Shown here: positions 38,924 to 46,395 of the stretch, piece by piece
How positions within the stretch are numbered: the stretch's first letter is position 1
How the letters are laid out: every line of letters begins with the position of its first letter
Assembly: GCF_011602485.2 (NCBI RefSeq)
Contig: NZ_CP050022.2
Location: 2,190,001-2,254,000, forward strand
Source of the DNA: Bradyrhizobium sp. 1(2017)
GTDB taxonomy: Bacteria; Pseudomonadota; Alphaproteobacteria; Rhizobiales; Xanthobacteraceae
Direction: 5' to 3'
DNA: 64,000 bases
Translations under genes and position numbers: made by a program
Notes under the pieces: model-generated
Told to the model about the DNA's origin: nothing
Database searches by the model: none
The model's input: only the letters and a program-made list of their open reading frames with translations

Positions 38924-39106
38924 TTACTCATCAATTAGTTGCGCTACGTGCATAGCGAAGGCAGAGATCAAGTCAGCTTTGCGGATTATCCCCGCTATTT
39001 TCTTCACTTTTTGTTTCAATTTCCGGCGTGCTGCGGTGGTAATGTACCGCGCGGCCTCGATCAAAACGCCGCCGCGGTAGGGGACACCGGCCTCCACCTT
39101 CTCCAA
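38924..39106 (-). CDS. Possible small basic protein (TTG or GTG start)
   Basis: 60 codons, minus strand, ending TAA 6 nt before the 59-codon gene. It includes the Lys/Arg-rich RRKLKQKVKKIAGIIRK and AFAMHVAQLIDE. The first in-frame initiator is TTG at 39106; GTG at 39097 is another option. Codon content and the neighbouring coupled gene suggest that it is real, but the weak start keeps this uncertain. Confidence 0.4.
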   Translation of the reverse strand: MEKVEAGVPYRGGVLIEAARYITTAARRKLKQKVKKIAGIIRKADLISAFAMHVAQLIDE

Positions 39107-39133
39107 GGAAAGAAGGGAAGTGGCAGCCCGCGG

Positions 39134-39715
39134 CTACTTGAAAATATGCAGCGCCGCGTACTGCAGCAGCATGATCGCCTTGGCGTCGATGATGCGGCCG
39201 TCCGCGATCATCGCCAGCGCCTCGTCGATCGGGAGCTCCAGCACCTCGATGTCCTCGCCCTCATGCTCGAGGCCGCCGCCGTCGCTGACGCGCATCTCCG
39301 GCTCGTATTCGGCGACGAAGAAATGCAGCTTCTCGGTGATGGCGCCGGGGCTCATGAAGGCCTCGAACACCTTGTGGACGTGGTGCAGGCGATAGCCGGT
39401 TTCCTCCTCGGCCTCGGCGCGGATGCGCACCTCGGGCGCGGCATCGTCGAGCACGCCGGCGGCCGCCTCGATCAGGAGATCGTCGTAGCCGCGAATAAAG
39501 GCCGGCAGGCGGAACTGGCGCACCAGGATCACCGTGCGCCGTGCGCGGTTGTAGGGCAGCACCGCGGCGGCGTTGTCGCGCTCATAGGTCTCGCGGTGCT
39601 GCGTCTGCCACTCGCCATTGGTGCGCCGGTACTCGAGCGTGGTGTTCTTCAGGGTCGTCCAATTGTCGGAGAGCACGCGAACGTCCTTGATGCGGACGCG
39701 GTCGGAAATGGTCAT
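39134..39715 (-). CDS. nudK: NudK-like NUDIX pyrophosphatase (GDP-mannose/ADP-ribose type)
   Basis: 193-residue nucleotide-sugar pyrophosphatase. Strong likeness to E. coli NudK: N-terminal KDVRVLSDNWTTLKNTTLEYRR, RTVILVRQFRLPAFI, the NUDIX segment AGVLDDAAPEVRIRAEAEEETGYRL (residues 86-110), FEAFMSPGAITEKLHFFVAEY, and the C-terminal EDIEVLELPIDEALAMI. NudK hydrolyses GDP-mannose; ADP-ribose activity is also possible. It is the last gene of a minus-strand cluster, with a 10-nt gap after the GNAT gene. Confidence 0.9.
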   Translation of the reverse strand: MTISDRVRIKDVRVLSDNWTTLKNTTLEYRRTNGEWQTQHRETYERDNAAAVLPYNRARRTVILVRQFRLPAFIRGYDDLLIEAAAGVLDDAAPEVRIRAEAEEETGYRLHHVHKVFEAFMSPGAITEKLHFFVAEYEPEMRVSDGGGLEHEGEDIEVLELPIDEALAMIADGRIIDAKAIMLLQYAALHIFK

Positions 39716-39725
39716 GAGCGGGATC

Positions 39726-40187
39726 TCAATTGCTTGGCGTGGTCGCGCGGCCGTCGAGCCACTTCTGGAACATCACGGAGGCCGACAGCTCGAAGCCCAG
39801 CGATCCGTAGAACGCGTTGGCCTGCGCGTTCTCGCGCCGGACCAGGAGCTGAAGCTTGAGAATTCCTTGCTCGCGCAGCCAGTCCTCTGCGGCCGCCATG
39901 ATGACGCGGCCATAGCCGCGCTTCTGGCAGCCAGGGTCGACGGCGACGTAATAGACCCAGCCGCGATGGCCGTCATGGCCGACCATGACGCTCGCGACGA
40001 TCGCGCCATGGTCGCGGCCGAGCAGGATCGTGGAGTTGTCGCGCCGCCGCGCCAGCGCGATGTCGGCGTGAGGATCGTTCCAGGGACGCGTCAGGCCGCA
40101 GCGCTGCCACAGCGCTACGACGCCCTCGACGTCGGCATCGGCGATGGCGCCGATCGCGAGCGGAGCAGGCGGGGCCGACGCGCTCAC
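39726..40187 (-). CDS. GNAT acetyltransferase (YpeA-like)
   Basis: 153-residue N-acetyltransferase of the GNAT fold. The acetyl-CoA-binding motif A is YYVAVDPGCQKRGYGRVIM (residues 79-97; CoA site QKRGYG). The N-terminus ALWQRCGLTRPWNDPHADI matches E. coli YpeA. The substrate is unknown, possibly a protein or small amine. Its start codon overlaps the stop of the FAD oxidase gene by 4 nt (ATGA), so it is translated from the same transcript. Confidence 0.88.
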   Translation of the reverse strand: MSASAPPAPLAIGAIADADVEGVVALWQRCGLTRPWNDPHADIALARRRDNSTILLGRDHGAIVASVMVGHDGHRGWVYYVAVDPGCQKRGYGRVIMAAAEDWLREQGILKLQLLVRRENAQANAFYGSLGFELSASVMFQKWLDGRATTPSN

Positions 40188-41611
40188 AGCACCTTCCCCG
40201 GATTCATGATGCCGTGCGGATCCAGCACCGCCTTGATCGCGCGCATCAGCTCGATGGCGGTCTTGTCCTTTACTTCCGGCAGCTCGTCGCGCTTGAGCAC
40301 GCCGATGCCGTGCTCGGCCGAGATCGAGCCGCCCATGCGCAGCACGATCGCGAACACCACCGCGTTCACATCGTGCCAGCGCGCCAGATAATCGGCCGTG
40401 TCGGCGCCGACCGGCTGGCTGACATTGTAGTGCAGATTGCCGTCGCCGAGATGGCCGAACGGCACCGGCCGCGCGCCGGGGATCAGCTTGACCACGGCAG
40501 CGTCGGCCTCGGCAATGAATTCAGGCACGGCGGCGATCGGCACCGAGATGTCGTGCTTGATTGAGCCGCCCTCGGGCTTCTGCGCCGCCGACATCTCCTC
40601 GCGCAGCTTCCAGAAGTCGTTGCGCTGGGTGAGGTTGGCCGCGATCACGGCGTCGTCGACGATGTCCTCCTCCATGGCGCGGGTCAGGATCGTCTCCAGC
40701 GGCGTGCGGGCGTCCTCGCCGGGGGAGGACAGTTCCATCAGCACGTACCAGGGATGCTTCTCGGCGAGCGGATCGCGCACGTCGATGCCGTGGCGGACCG
40801 AGAAATCCACCGCCATTTCCGACAGCAGCTCGAAGCTCGTCAGGGCATTGGCGGCTTCGCCTTGCGAGATCGTCAGCAGCTTCAAGGCCGCGGCCGGCGA
40901 TTTCAACCCGACGAAGGCGGTCTCGATCGATCGCGGCTTCGGAAACAGTTTCAGCGTCGCCGCCGTGATGATGCCGAGCGTGCCTTCGGCGCCGATGAAG
41001 AGGTTGTGCAGGTTGTAGCCGGTGTTGTCCTTCTTCAGCTTCGACAGCACGTTGAGCACGCGCCCGTCGGCGAGCACGACTTCCAGCCCCAGCGCCATCT
41101 CGCGCGCCACGCCATAGGCGAGCGCGGCGGTGCCGCCGGCATTGGTCGAGAGATTGCCGCCGATGGTGCAGCTGCCTTCGGCGCCCAGCGACAGCGGAAA
41201 CAGCCGGTCGACCTCGGAGGCCTTTGCTTGCGCGATCTGCAGCACCACGCCGGCCTCGCAGGTCATGGTGTTGGACGCGGTGTCGACCTCGCGGATCTTG
41301 TCGAGCCGGCGCAGCGACACCACGACCTCGCCATTGTGCGGCGTCTGGCCGCCGACGAGGCCGGTATTGCCGCCCTGCGGCACCAGCGCGATGTTGTGCG
41401 CGGAGGCGAGCTTGCAGATCTCCGAGACCTCCGCGGTCGAGCCCGGGCGCAGCACCAGCGGCGAGCGGCCGTGGAAGAGGTTGCGCTCCTCGGTGACATA
41501 GGCCTCGATGTCGGCGGCGTCGGTGATCGCGTGGCGCTGGCCGACGATTTTGCGGAATTGTTCGATCAGCTCGGGCGCGAGCGGCGGGATCGCGGATTTA
41601 TTGATGTTCAT
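40184..41611 (-). CDS. FAD-binding oxidase, GlcD/D-2-hydroxyglutarate dehydrogenase-like
   Basis: 475-residue flavoprotein that oxidises a D-2-hydroxy acid, perhaps D-lactate, D-2-hydroxyglutarate or glycolate. The FAD_binding_4 domain has LRPGSTAEVSEICKLA, VPQGGNTGLVGG and SLGAEGSCTIGGNLSTNAGG; the C-terminal FAD-oxidase domain has PFGHLGDGNLHYNV and ISAEHGIGVLKRD. I chose the ATG at 41611 because GGAAG lies just upstream; the ATG at 41626 is an alternative. It overlaps the GNAT gene and lies 23 nt after sua5. Confidence 0.9.
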   Translation of the reverse strand: MNINKSAIPPLAPELIEQFRKIVGQRHAITDAADIEAYVTEERNLFHGRSPLVLRPGSTAEVSEICKLASAHNIALVPQGGNTGLVGGQTPHNGEVVVSLRRLDKIREVDTASNTMTCEAGVVLQIAQAKASEVDRLFPLSLGAEGSCTIGGNLSTNAGGTAALAYGVAREMALGLEVVLADGRVLNVLSKLKKDNTGYNLHNLFIGAEGTLGIITAATLKLFPKPRSIETAFVGLKSPAAALKLLTISQGEAANALTSFELLSEMAVDFSVRHGIDVRDPLAEKHPWYVLMELSSPGEDARTPLETILTRAMEEDIVDDAVIAANLTQRNDFWKLREEMSAAQKPEGGSIKHDISVPIAAVPEFIAEADAAVVKLIPGARPVPFGHLGDGNLHYNVSQPVGADTADYLARWHDVNAVVFAIVLRMGGSISAEHGIGVLKRDELPEVKDKTAIELMRAIKAVLDPHGIMNPGKVL

Positions 41612-41634
41612 GTCGTCTTCCTTCATTCCGCTTT

Positions 41635-42624
41635 CTAGCGCGCCACGGCCGCCCGGCGCAGCCGGTCGTTGATGGCTTCGCCAAGCCCTTCGTCGGGAAT
41701 CGTCATGACGGCAATCGCCCGCGGTGCTCTCGCGTCAAGGGCGCGAAGATAGCCGAACAGATTGGCGGCGGCTTCATCGAGATCACCGGCGGGCGACAGG
41801 TTCATGACGGTCGTGATGGCTTCAATGCCGGGCAGGCGCGCCGGGCCGAACGCCAGCAGCGCTTCGCCCGGTGCCACCTCGTGCGCATCGAGCCGCACGC
41901 TCGCGCGTGGCGCATAATGCGAGGCCAGCATGCCCGGTGCCAGCGGCTGGCTGTCGTCGCTCCCGGCCTCCGCGGGGGGCCGCTCGAGGGGGGCGCCGAG
42001 CACCGTCTCGATTCGATCGCGCGAGAGACCACCGGGGCGGAGCAGCATGGAGGTCTCGAAGCAGCCGACAATCGTCGATTCGACGCCGACCTCGACCGGC
42101 CCGCCGTCGATGATCAGGTTGATGCGCCCGGCAAGGTCGCTTTCGACATGGGCCGCCAGCGTCGGCGAGACATGGCCGGAGATGTTGGCCGACGGTGCCA
42201 CCACCGCCCCGCCAAAGACGCGCAGGATCGCCTGCGCGACCGGGTGGGCGGGAATGCGGATCGCGACCGTGTCGAGGCCGGCGGTGGCAAGATCCGCCAC
42301 CGGGCAATCGTCCGTCTTCGGCAGCACCAGCGTGAGCGGCCCCGGCCAGAACGCCTTCGCAAGCGCCTGGGCGCGCGCATCGAACCGCGCGATTCGCCGC
42401 GCGGCGGAGAGGTCCGCGACATGGGCGATCAGCGGATTGAACGCCGGCCGCCCCTTGGCGGCGTAGAGATGGGCGATCGCGGTGGCATTGGCGGCGTCCG
42501 CCCCGAGCCCATAGACCGTCTCGGTCGGAAACGCGACCAGCCCGCCGGCCGCGAGCGCCCGGGCCGCGGCGGTGGCGGCAGCCTCGCCGGCCGGTAAAAT
42601 CAGCGTTTCAAGACCTGTTTTCAC
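41635..42624 (-). CDS. L-threonylcarbamoyladenylate synthase (Sua5 type)
   Basis: Makes threonylcarbamoyl-AMP for t6A37 modification of ANN-reading tRNAs. 329 residues. The YrdC domain covers about residues 10-195 (AFPTETVYGLGADA, KGRPAFNPLIAH, GGAVVAPSANISGH), and a C-terminal Sua5 domain follows, so this is Sua5-type rather than short TsaC. The GTG at 42624 with GAGGA upstream is the likely start. The longer frame to 42993 would translate antisense through tRNA-Pro and gives a typical artefact peptide. First gene of a four-gene minus-strand cluster. Confidence 0.92.
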   Translation of the reverse strand: MKTGLETLILPAGEAAATAAARALAAGGLVAFPTETVYGLGADAANATAIAHLYAAKGRPAFNPLIAHVADLSAARRIARFDARAQALAKAFWPGPLTLVLPKTDDCPVADLATAGLDTVAIRIPAHPVAQAILRVFGGAVVAPSANISGHVSPTLAAHVESDLAGRINLIIDGGPVEVGVESTIVGCFETSMLLRPGGLSRDRIETVLGAPLERPPAEAGSDDSQPLAPGMLASHYAPRASVRLDAHEVAPGEALLAFGPARLPGIEAITTVMNLSPAGDLDEAAANLFGYLRALDARAPRAIAVMTIPDEGLGEAINDRLRRAAVAR

Positions 42625-42692
42625 AGGGATAAAATTCCTCAACTCGGCCGCTTGCGGTGCGCCAAACCCGACGCTATAAGCCGCCTTCTTGT

Positions 42693-42769
42693 CGGAGTGT
42701 GGCTCAGCCCGGTAGAGCACTGCGTTCGGGACGCAGGGGTCGCAGGTTCGAATCCTGCCACTCCGACCA
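42693..42769 (+). tRNA. tRNA-Pro (anticodon CGG)
   Basis: 77 nt with encoded CCA. The acceptor stem CGGAGTG pairs with CACTCCG, the anticodon loop TTCGGGA holds anticodon CGG (reads CCG), and the T-arm has GGTTCGAATCC. It lies between the divergent sua5 start and the 43-kb hypotheticals. From 42770 to 43083 I see no convincing gene; only a GGCGCC hairpin near 42825. Confidence 0.97.
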
Positions 42770-43083
42770 TTCTTCCAAAATCGACGTCTTCCTAAAGGCT
42801 TGGCGGGCCGGCCGCCGGCGCCTTGGCGCCGCCTTTCTGCAACGATTTTCGGGGCGGGTCCACGGTGGATTTGGTCCGGGCAGGGACGTCTGTGCGCGTG
42901 GCATGGCTCGCGCCAACCGATCCGTTCTTGCCAGCCTTGCCGGTTGTGATCGACGCCTGTGCAGGCCGCGCGCGATTGCGCAGGTTGGCGCATCTGCCTC
43001 GCCCGCCCTCTGGCACTCCGTTTGCTCAGTCAGGACCAAAGGCAGCCCCTAGCGGAGGGACTGTTTCAGGTTGAGGCAGACAA

Positions 43084-43329
43084 ATGAAAGAAGTGTCCCG
43101 TTTCGGCTCCGATGGAGAGCTCCGGCTCAGCGCCCTGATTGCGGATCTGTGGTGGCGCGTTCAGCTGATGAATTCCGACATCCTCGAGGAAGAGGCCAAG
43201 GCCGGGGTGTTCGACAGGCGGGACCCGTCCTACCCTTTGCTCGCGACAAACCTTCGGGTGCGACGTGAGAACCTGGTCTCGACGATCAACGCGCTGGAGC
43301 AACGCGCGAAGCTGGCCCGCGCCGCTTGA
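43084..43329 (+). CDS. Conserved hypothetical protein, 81 residues
   Basis: Soluble 81-residue helical protein: MKEVSRFGSDGELRLSALIA followed by DLWWRVQLMNSDILEEEAKAG and a C-terminal coiled segment (VRRENLVSTINALEQRAKLAR). No signal peptide, membrane helix or known motif. The start ATG has a weak upstream purine stretch (GAGGCAGACAA). Unknown function; similar small proteins likely occur in Bradyrhizobium. Confidence 0.7.
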   Translation: MKEVSRFGSDGELRLSALIADLWWRVQLMNSDILEEEAKAGVFDRRDPSYPLLATNLRVRRENLVSTINALEQRAKLARAA

Positions 43330-43338
43330 AACGCGGCT

Positions 43339-43665
43339 TTACCGCCGCGCCACCAGCACGCCGACCAGGAACGCCACCATCAGCGATGGCAGCGGCGCCT
43401 CGCGCACCATGCCGCGGACGATGTCCGGCCAGTGCTGGTCCGGGACGAGTCCTGGTGACCTGACGTCGGCGAGCGGCGCCATGCCCCATTCCGAGGCAAG
43501 GCCGGTGATCTCGCGCGCGGCAAGGCGCGAGCCGTCGCGGACGCGGAAGATGGTGGCGTCGGATCGCTCGTGCGGCGCGAGCGCCATCAGCGTGGCGATC
43601 GCGGTGCGCAACGTCATCTCGCCATAGCCTTGCAGCCTCACCGATTCCTCGGGGTCGGACGTCAT
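43339..43665 (-). CDS. Hypothetical protein with C-terminal membrane helix
   Basis: 108 residues. A soluble N-terminal part with MTLRTAIATLMALAPHERSD and ATIFRVRDGSRLAAREITG is followed by a single C-terminal hydrophobic helix (LPSLMVAFLVGVLVARR) ending in two arginines, the topology of a tail-anchored inner-membrane protein. No recognised domain. It converges with the 81-residue gene, with 9 nt between the stop codons. Confidence 0.7.
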   Translation of the reverse strand: MTSDPEESVRLQGYGEMTLRTAIATLMALAPHERSDATIFRVRDGSRLAAREITGLASEWGMAPLADVRSPGLVPDQHWPDIVRGMVREAPLPSLMVAFLVGVLVARR

Positions 43666-43790
43666 GCGCGATCCTCACAGCACGATGGCGCGCGATGGCG
43701 AATGCCGCCGCCGTCGCTCCATGTTCAGCATGGAAATGGTGGTGTGCGACGTTGGTTCCCTGCGGGATCAGCGAATCGCGAAAGTCCCGG

Positions 43791-44015
43791 TTACTTCCGC
43801 AACAGCTCGCTCAGGGCTGCCGTCGCCTCGGCGCAGCGAATATCGTCGATCTCGCGCGACAGGCTGAGCGCGCTCGATTTAAGTTCTTCGACCTTCCAGC
43901 TCTCCGGATGCTGGGTTTCGAGCTGGCCGAGCCGCTTGTTCAAATCATCCAGTCTCGACTGGAGCTGCCCGATGCTGGCGGCCCCATTCACTTTCCAAAC
44001 GCGCTGTGCACGCAT
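43791..44015 (-). CDS. Small coiled-coil hypothetical protein
   Basis: 74 residues, starting at ATG 44015 with AGGGGA upstream. The sequence is dominated by a heptad-like region (IGQLQSRLDDLNKRLGQLETQHPESWKVEELKSSALSLSREIDDIRC) that predicts a coiled coil, with one Cys. The 191-residue longer frame starts antisense inside the neighbouring hydrolase and is rejected. Unknown function. Confidence 0.65.
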   Translation of the reverse strand: MRAQRVWKVNGAASIGQLQSRLDDLNKRLGQLETQHPESWKVEELKSSALSLSREIDDIRCAEATAALSELLRK

Positions 44016-44274
44016 CGTAGTTCCCCTGCTAGTCTCACGGCGTTGTGAGAGCGGTTCGTGGCCGGATTGGGAGTTTCTTTTGTCCGGCTTCAGATCGCGG
44101 GGAACCGTTGCAGATTGGCAACTAGTTCGAGCTATTCGGCCTGCAGCGGGCCGACGCGACATGATGATACCCCGCAGGTACGGAATTTGAATGAGCGCCA
44201 GCGCGGTGCGCTGTCCGGGCAGTGCTGCGCCAGATAGGCTCTGCTGGACAGTTCGGCGAACGAAGGAAAAGCGC

Positions 44275-45231
44275 GTGGCAAGATTTGTGAATGTTGCGGC
44301 CGGCCAGCTTGGTTCGATCGCGAGAAGCGAGACGAGGACCGAGGTCGTGGCGCGGCTGATGGCCATGATGCGCCGCGCGCATGCCAGCGGCTGTGACCTG
44401 ATCGTCTATCCCGAGCTTGCGCTGACCACGTTCTTTCCACGCTGGTATTTCGAGGATCAGGCCGAGATCGACGCATTCTTCGAGCGCGAGATGCCGGGGG
44501 CGGAGACGCGCGCCCTGTTCGACCTCGCGCGCGAGCTCGGCATCGGGTTCTATCTCGGTTATGCCGAGCTGACGGTCGAGGCCGGGATCGTCAGACGCTA
44601 CAACACCTCCATCCTGGTCGACCGCAGCGGCGCGATCGTCCTGAAATATCGCAAGGTCCATTTGCCCGGCCATGCCGAGCACGAGCCGTGGCGCAAATTT
44701 CAGCATCTGGAGAAGCGCTATTTCGAGCCCGGCGCGGGCTTCGGTGTGACCAGCGCCTTCGGTGGCGTGATGGGCATGGCGATCTGCAACGATCGCCGCT
44801 GGAGCGAGACCTACCGGGTGATGGGCCTGCAGGGCGTCGAGATGGTGATGATCGGCTACAACACGCCGGTGCACAATCCGCCCGCACCGGAGCACGACGA
44901 TCTCTCGCTGTTTCACAATCATCTGGTGATGCAGGCCGGCGCCTATCAGAACGGCACTTTCGTGGTCGGCGTCGCCAAGGCCGGCATCGAGGAGGGGGTG
45001 GACCACATCGGCGGAAGCTGCATCATTGCGCCCTCGGGCGAGATCGTTGCGAGATGCACGACGAAGGGGGACGAGATCGCGCTGGCCCGCTGTGACCTCG
45101 ATCTCTGCAATTCCTACAAGCGCACGACGTTCAATTTCGACGTTCACCGCCAGCCGCAGACCTATGGGATGATCGTCGAGCGGAAGGGCGTGGCCACCAG
45201 GGCGGACGGAACGCCGGTGCCGCCGAGCTGA
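44275..45231 (+). CDS. N-carbamoyl-D-amino-acid hydrolase (nitrilase superfamily)
   Basis: Hydrolyses N-carbamoyl-D-amino acids to D-amino acids, CO2 and ammonia. 318 residues from the GTG at 44275 with GAAGGA upstream. The catalytic triad is Glu47 (FPELAL-type, here YPELALTTFF), Lys127 (YRKVHLPGH) and Cys171 (AICNDRRW), matching the positions in Agrobacterium DCase. HNPP and FNFDVHRQPQTYG are also shared. No hydantoinase gene is adjacent, so it may act alone in carbamoyl-compound salvage. Confidence 0.9.
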   Translation: MARFVNVAAGQLGSIARSETRTEVVARLMAMMRRAHASGCDLIVYPELALTTFFPRWYFEDQAEIDAFFEREMPGAETRALFDLARELGIGFYLGYAELTVEAGIVRRYNTSILVDRSGAIVLKYRKVHLPGHAEHEPWRKFQHLEKRYFEPGAGFGVTSAFGGVMGMAICNDRRWSETYRVMGLQGVEMVMIGYNTPVHNPPAPEHDDLSLFHNHLVMQAGAYQNGTFVVGVAKAGIEEGVDHIGGSCIIAPSGEIVARCTTKGDEIALARCDLDLCNSYKRTTFNFDVHRQPQTYGMIVERKGVATRADGTPVPPS

Positions 45232-45240
45232 CGCTCTTGC

Positions 45241-45315
45241 AGCCCGGGTGAGCGCAGCGACACCCGGGGCAATCATCCGCGTAACATCCCGGATGTCGCT
45301 GCGCTCATCCGGGCT
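45241..45315. repeat. Palindromic repeat AGCCCGGGTGAGCGCAGCGA family
   Basis: Arms AGCCCGGGTGAGCGCAGCGA (45241-45260) and TCGCTGCGCTCATCCGGGCT (45296-45315), with an inner CACCCGGGG / CCCGGATG pair. It follows the carbamoylase gene and starts a 1.1-kb stretch without a supported coding gene. Confidence 0.8.
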
Positions 45316-45782
45316 ACGGGGACCGATCATTGCCCGACGGGCAAAACACCCTGGTAGGTGTCAAGTCGCCGCTTGAAAATATTCCACTTTACCGAAATTC
45401 GGAAACGGCGTATGTGTCGTCCATCCCGGCTCGCCCTTGAGGGGCGGTCATGTGTCGTGTGATCGCAGAGCCGGGCTTGCGGTGGACGCAGCAGCGTCGT
45501 GCGCGAGAGGCGTGGGCAGGGCGGATTGCTCTCCGTGAGCCCAGGGCTTCGCGTGGACGAGCGGCGCTGTCAGGTTCGTCGCGTCACATTCCGATGGCAA
45601 CGTGCACAACGCCGTCGGACCCTGTGGCGCCAACGGGCCGTGCGTACGGCAAAACCGTGTGGTCCTGGCCGTCGTTGCTACGGTCAAGCCCTGGCGGATG
45701 CGGCGCTCGCGTCAACCGGCGCGGTGCCGGCGACTTTCGCCGGGGTGAGGGAGGCCAGAAGGAATTCGGCTCCCGGGAGAGC

Positions 45783-45919
45783 ACGGCATAAGCCGTCCGA
45801 CCATCGCGCGGGGAAGGCCGTGTGTTGGGCTTCACCTGTATGCTGCTGTGCGGTTCTTCCTGCGTGTGCCTTTCGCGCAGTGGACCGCGGGTGCCGCCGG
45901 CACCCGGCCTTCCCTGCGC
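45783..45919 (+). ncRNA. Candidate multibranched structured RNA / multicopy element core
   Basis: A perfect small hairpin ACGGC-ataa-GCCGT (45783-45796) precedes a long closing stem: 45806-45820 pairs with 45905-45919 over 15 bp, including one G-U. It encloses a 7-bp stem 45846-45852/45874-45880 with one U-G pair and a hairpin 45890-45895/45899-45904. Both wobble pairs become A-C mismatches if read from the minus strand, favouring a plus-strand RNA. I recall very similar sequence in many copies in Bradyrhizobium genomes, often mis-called as small ORFs; this was not searched. Sequence from about 45420 may belong to the same element. Confidence 0.45.
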
Positions 45920-46007
45920 CCTCTTGGTTAGGGCGAAGTGACGAAGCAAAGCTCGGGCGAAATCAGTCGCGAGAACGGGAAGCCGTGTCTGTAGCCACGC
46001 ACGCGCT

Positions 46008-46140
46008 GTCATCGTCCGGCTTGACCGGACGATCCAGTATTCCGAGGCGGCAGTGATTGCATCGAGACGCCGCGGCGTACCGGATTCCCCGCTCCAGTGC
46101 GCAATTGCGCACAAGGCGGGGAATCCAGTGGAGATTGGGC
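46008..46140. repeat. Composite palindromic repeat
   Basis: Begins with the 9-bp hairpin ATCGTCCGG-cttga-CCGGACGAT (46011-46033), the same module as at 8574, and ends with GATTCCCCGC...GCGGGGAATC around a GTGCGCAATTGCGCAC palindrome like that at 35962. Two repeat modules seem joined here. Confidence 0.65.
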
Positions 46141-46162
46141 AGCCAACGATCGCCTCATACTC

Positions 46163-46249
46163 CGTCATTGCGAGCGCAGCGAAGCAATCCAGAGTCTTGC
46201 AACGGTGGGATTCTGGATTGCTTCGTCGCAAGGGCCCCTCGCAATGACG
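46163..46249. repeat. Palindromic repeat, TCATTGCGAG family (copy 3)
   Basis: CGTCATTGCGAGCGCAGCGA...AGCAATCCAGA and the inverted TCTGGATTGCTTC...CTCGCAATGACG, an imperfect copy of the repeat at 30343-30422. Confidence 0.85.
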
Positions 46250-46373
46250 ACTGCGGAGGCAGTGATGCGCGCCACGCCGCTCTCGCGCCCCGGACGCAGC
46301 GCGGCGCGTGCGGGACCCGAGAGCTGCCGGACCTCATTTCCCCATTCACAACCACGTGTCTTTATTCGGAAAC

Positions 46374-46386
46374 GGTCATTCCCTAT
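46374..46386. promoter_or_regulatory. TetR operator half-site upstream of tetR
   Basis: GGTCATTCCCTAT is identical to 13 bases of the full operator at 47030-47051, 9 nt before the tetR start. The other half (46365-46374) matches at 6 of 10 positions, suggesting a weaker autoregulatory site. Confidence 0.55.
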
Positions 46387-46395
46387 CATGCCGCG

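Noticed and set aside
42625..42993. N-terminal extension of the Sua5 gene through the tRNA region
   Set aside because: The extension contains the peptide RIRTCDPCVPNAVLYRAEPH, which is the antisense translation of tRNA-Pro, a well-known annotation artefact.
42693..43083. tRNA-Pro as an integration site for a genomic island
   Set aside because: No repeat of the tRNA 3' end, no integrase and no composition change follow within the window.
45450..45791. 113-codon plus-strand frame in the gap before tetR
   Set aside because: Arg/Ser/Gly-rich sequence with no ribosome site, overlapping what looks like a multicopy structured element; typical mis-called ORF.
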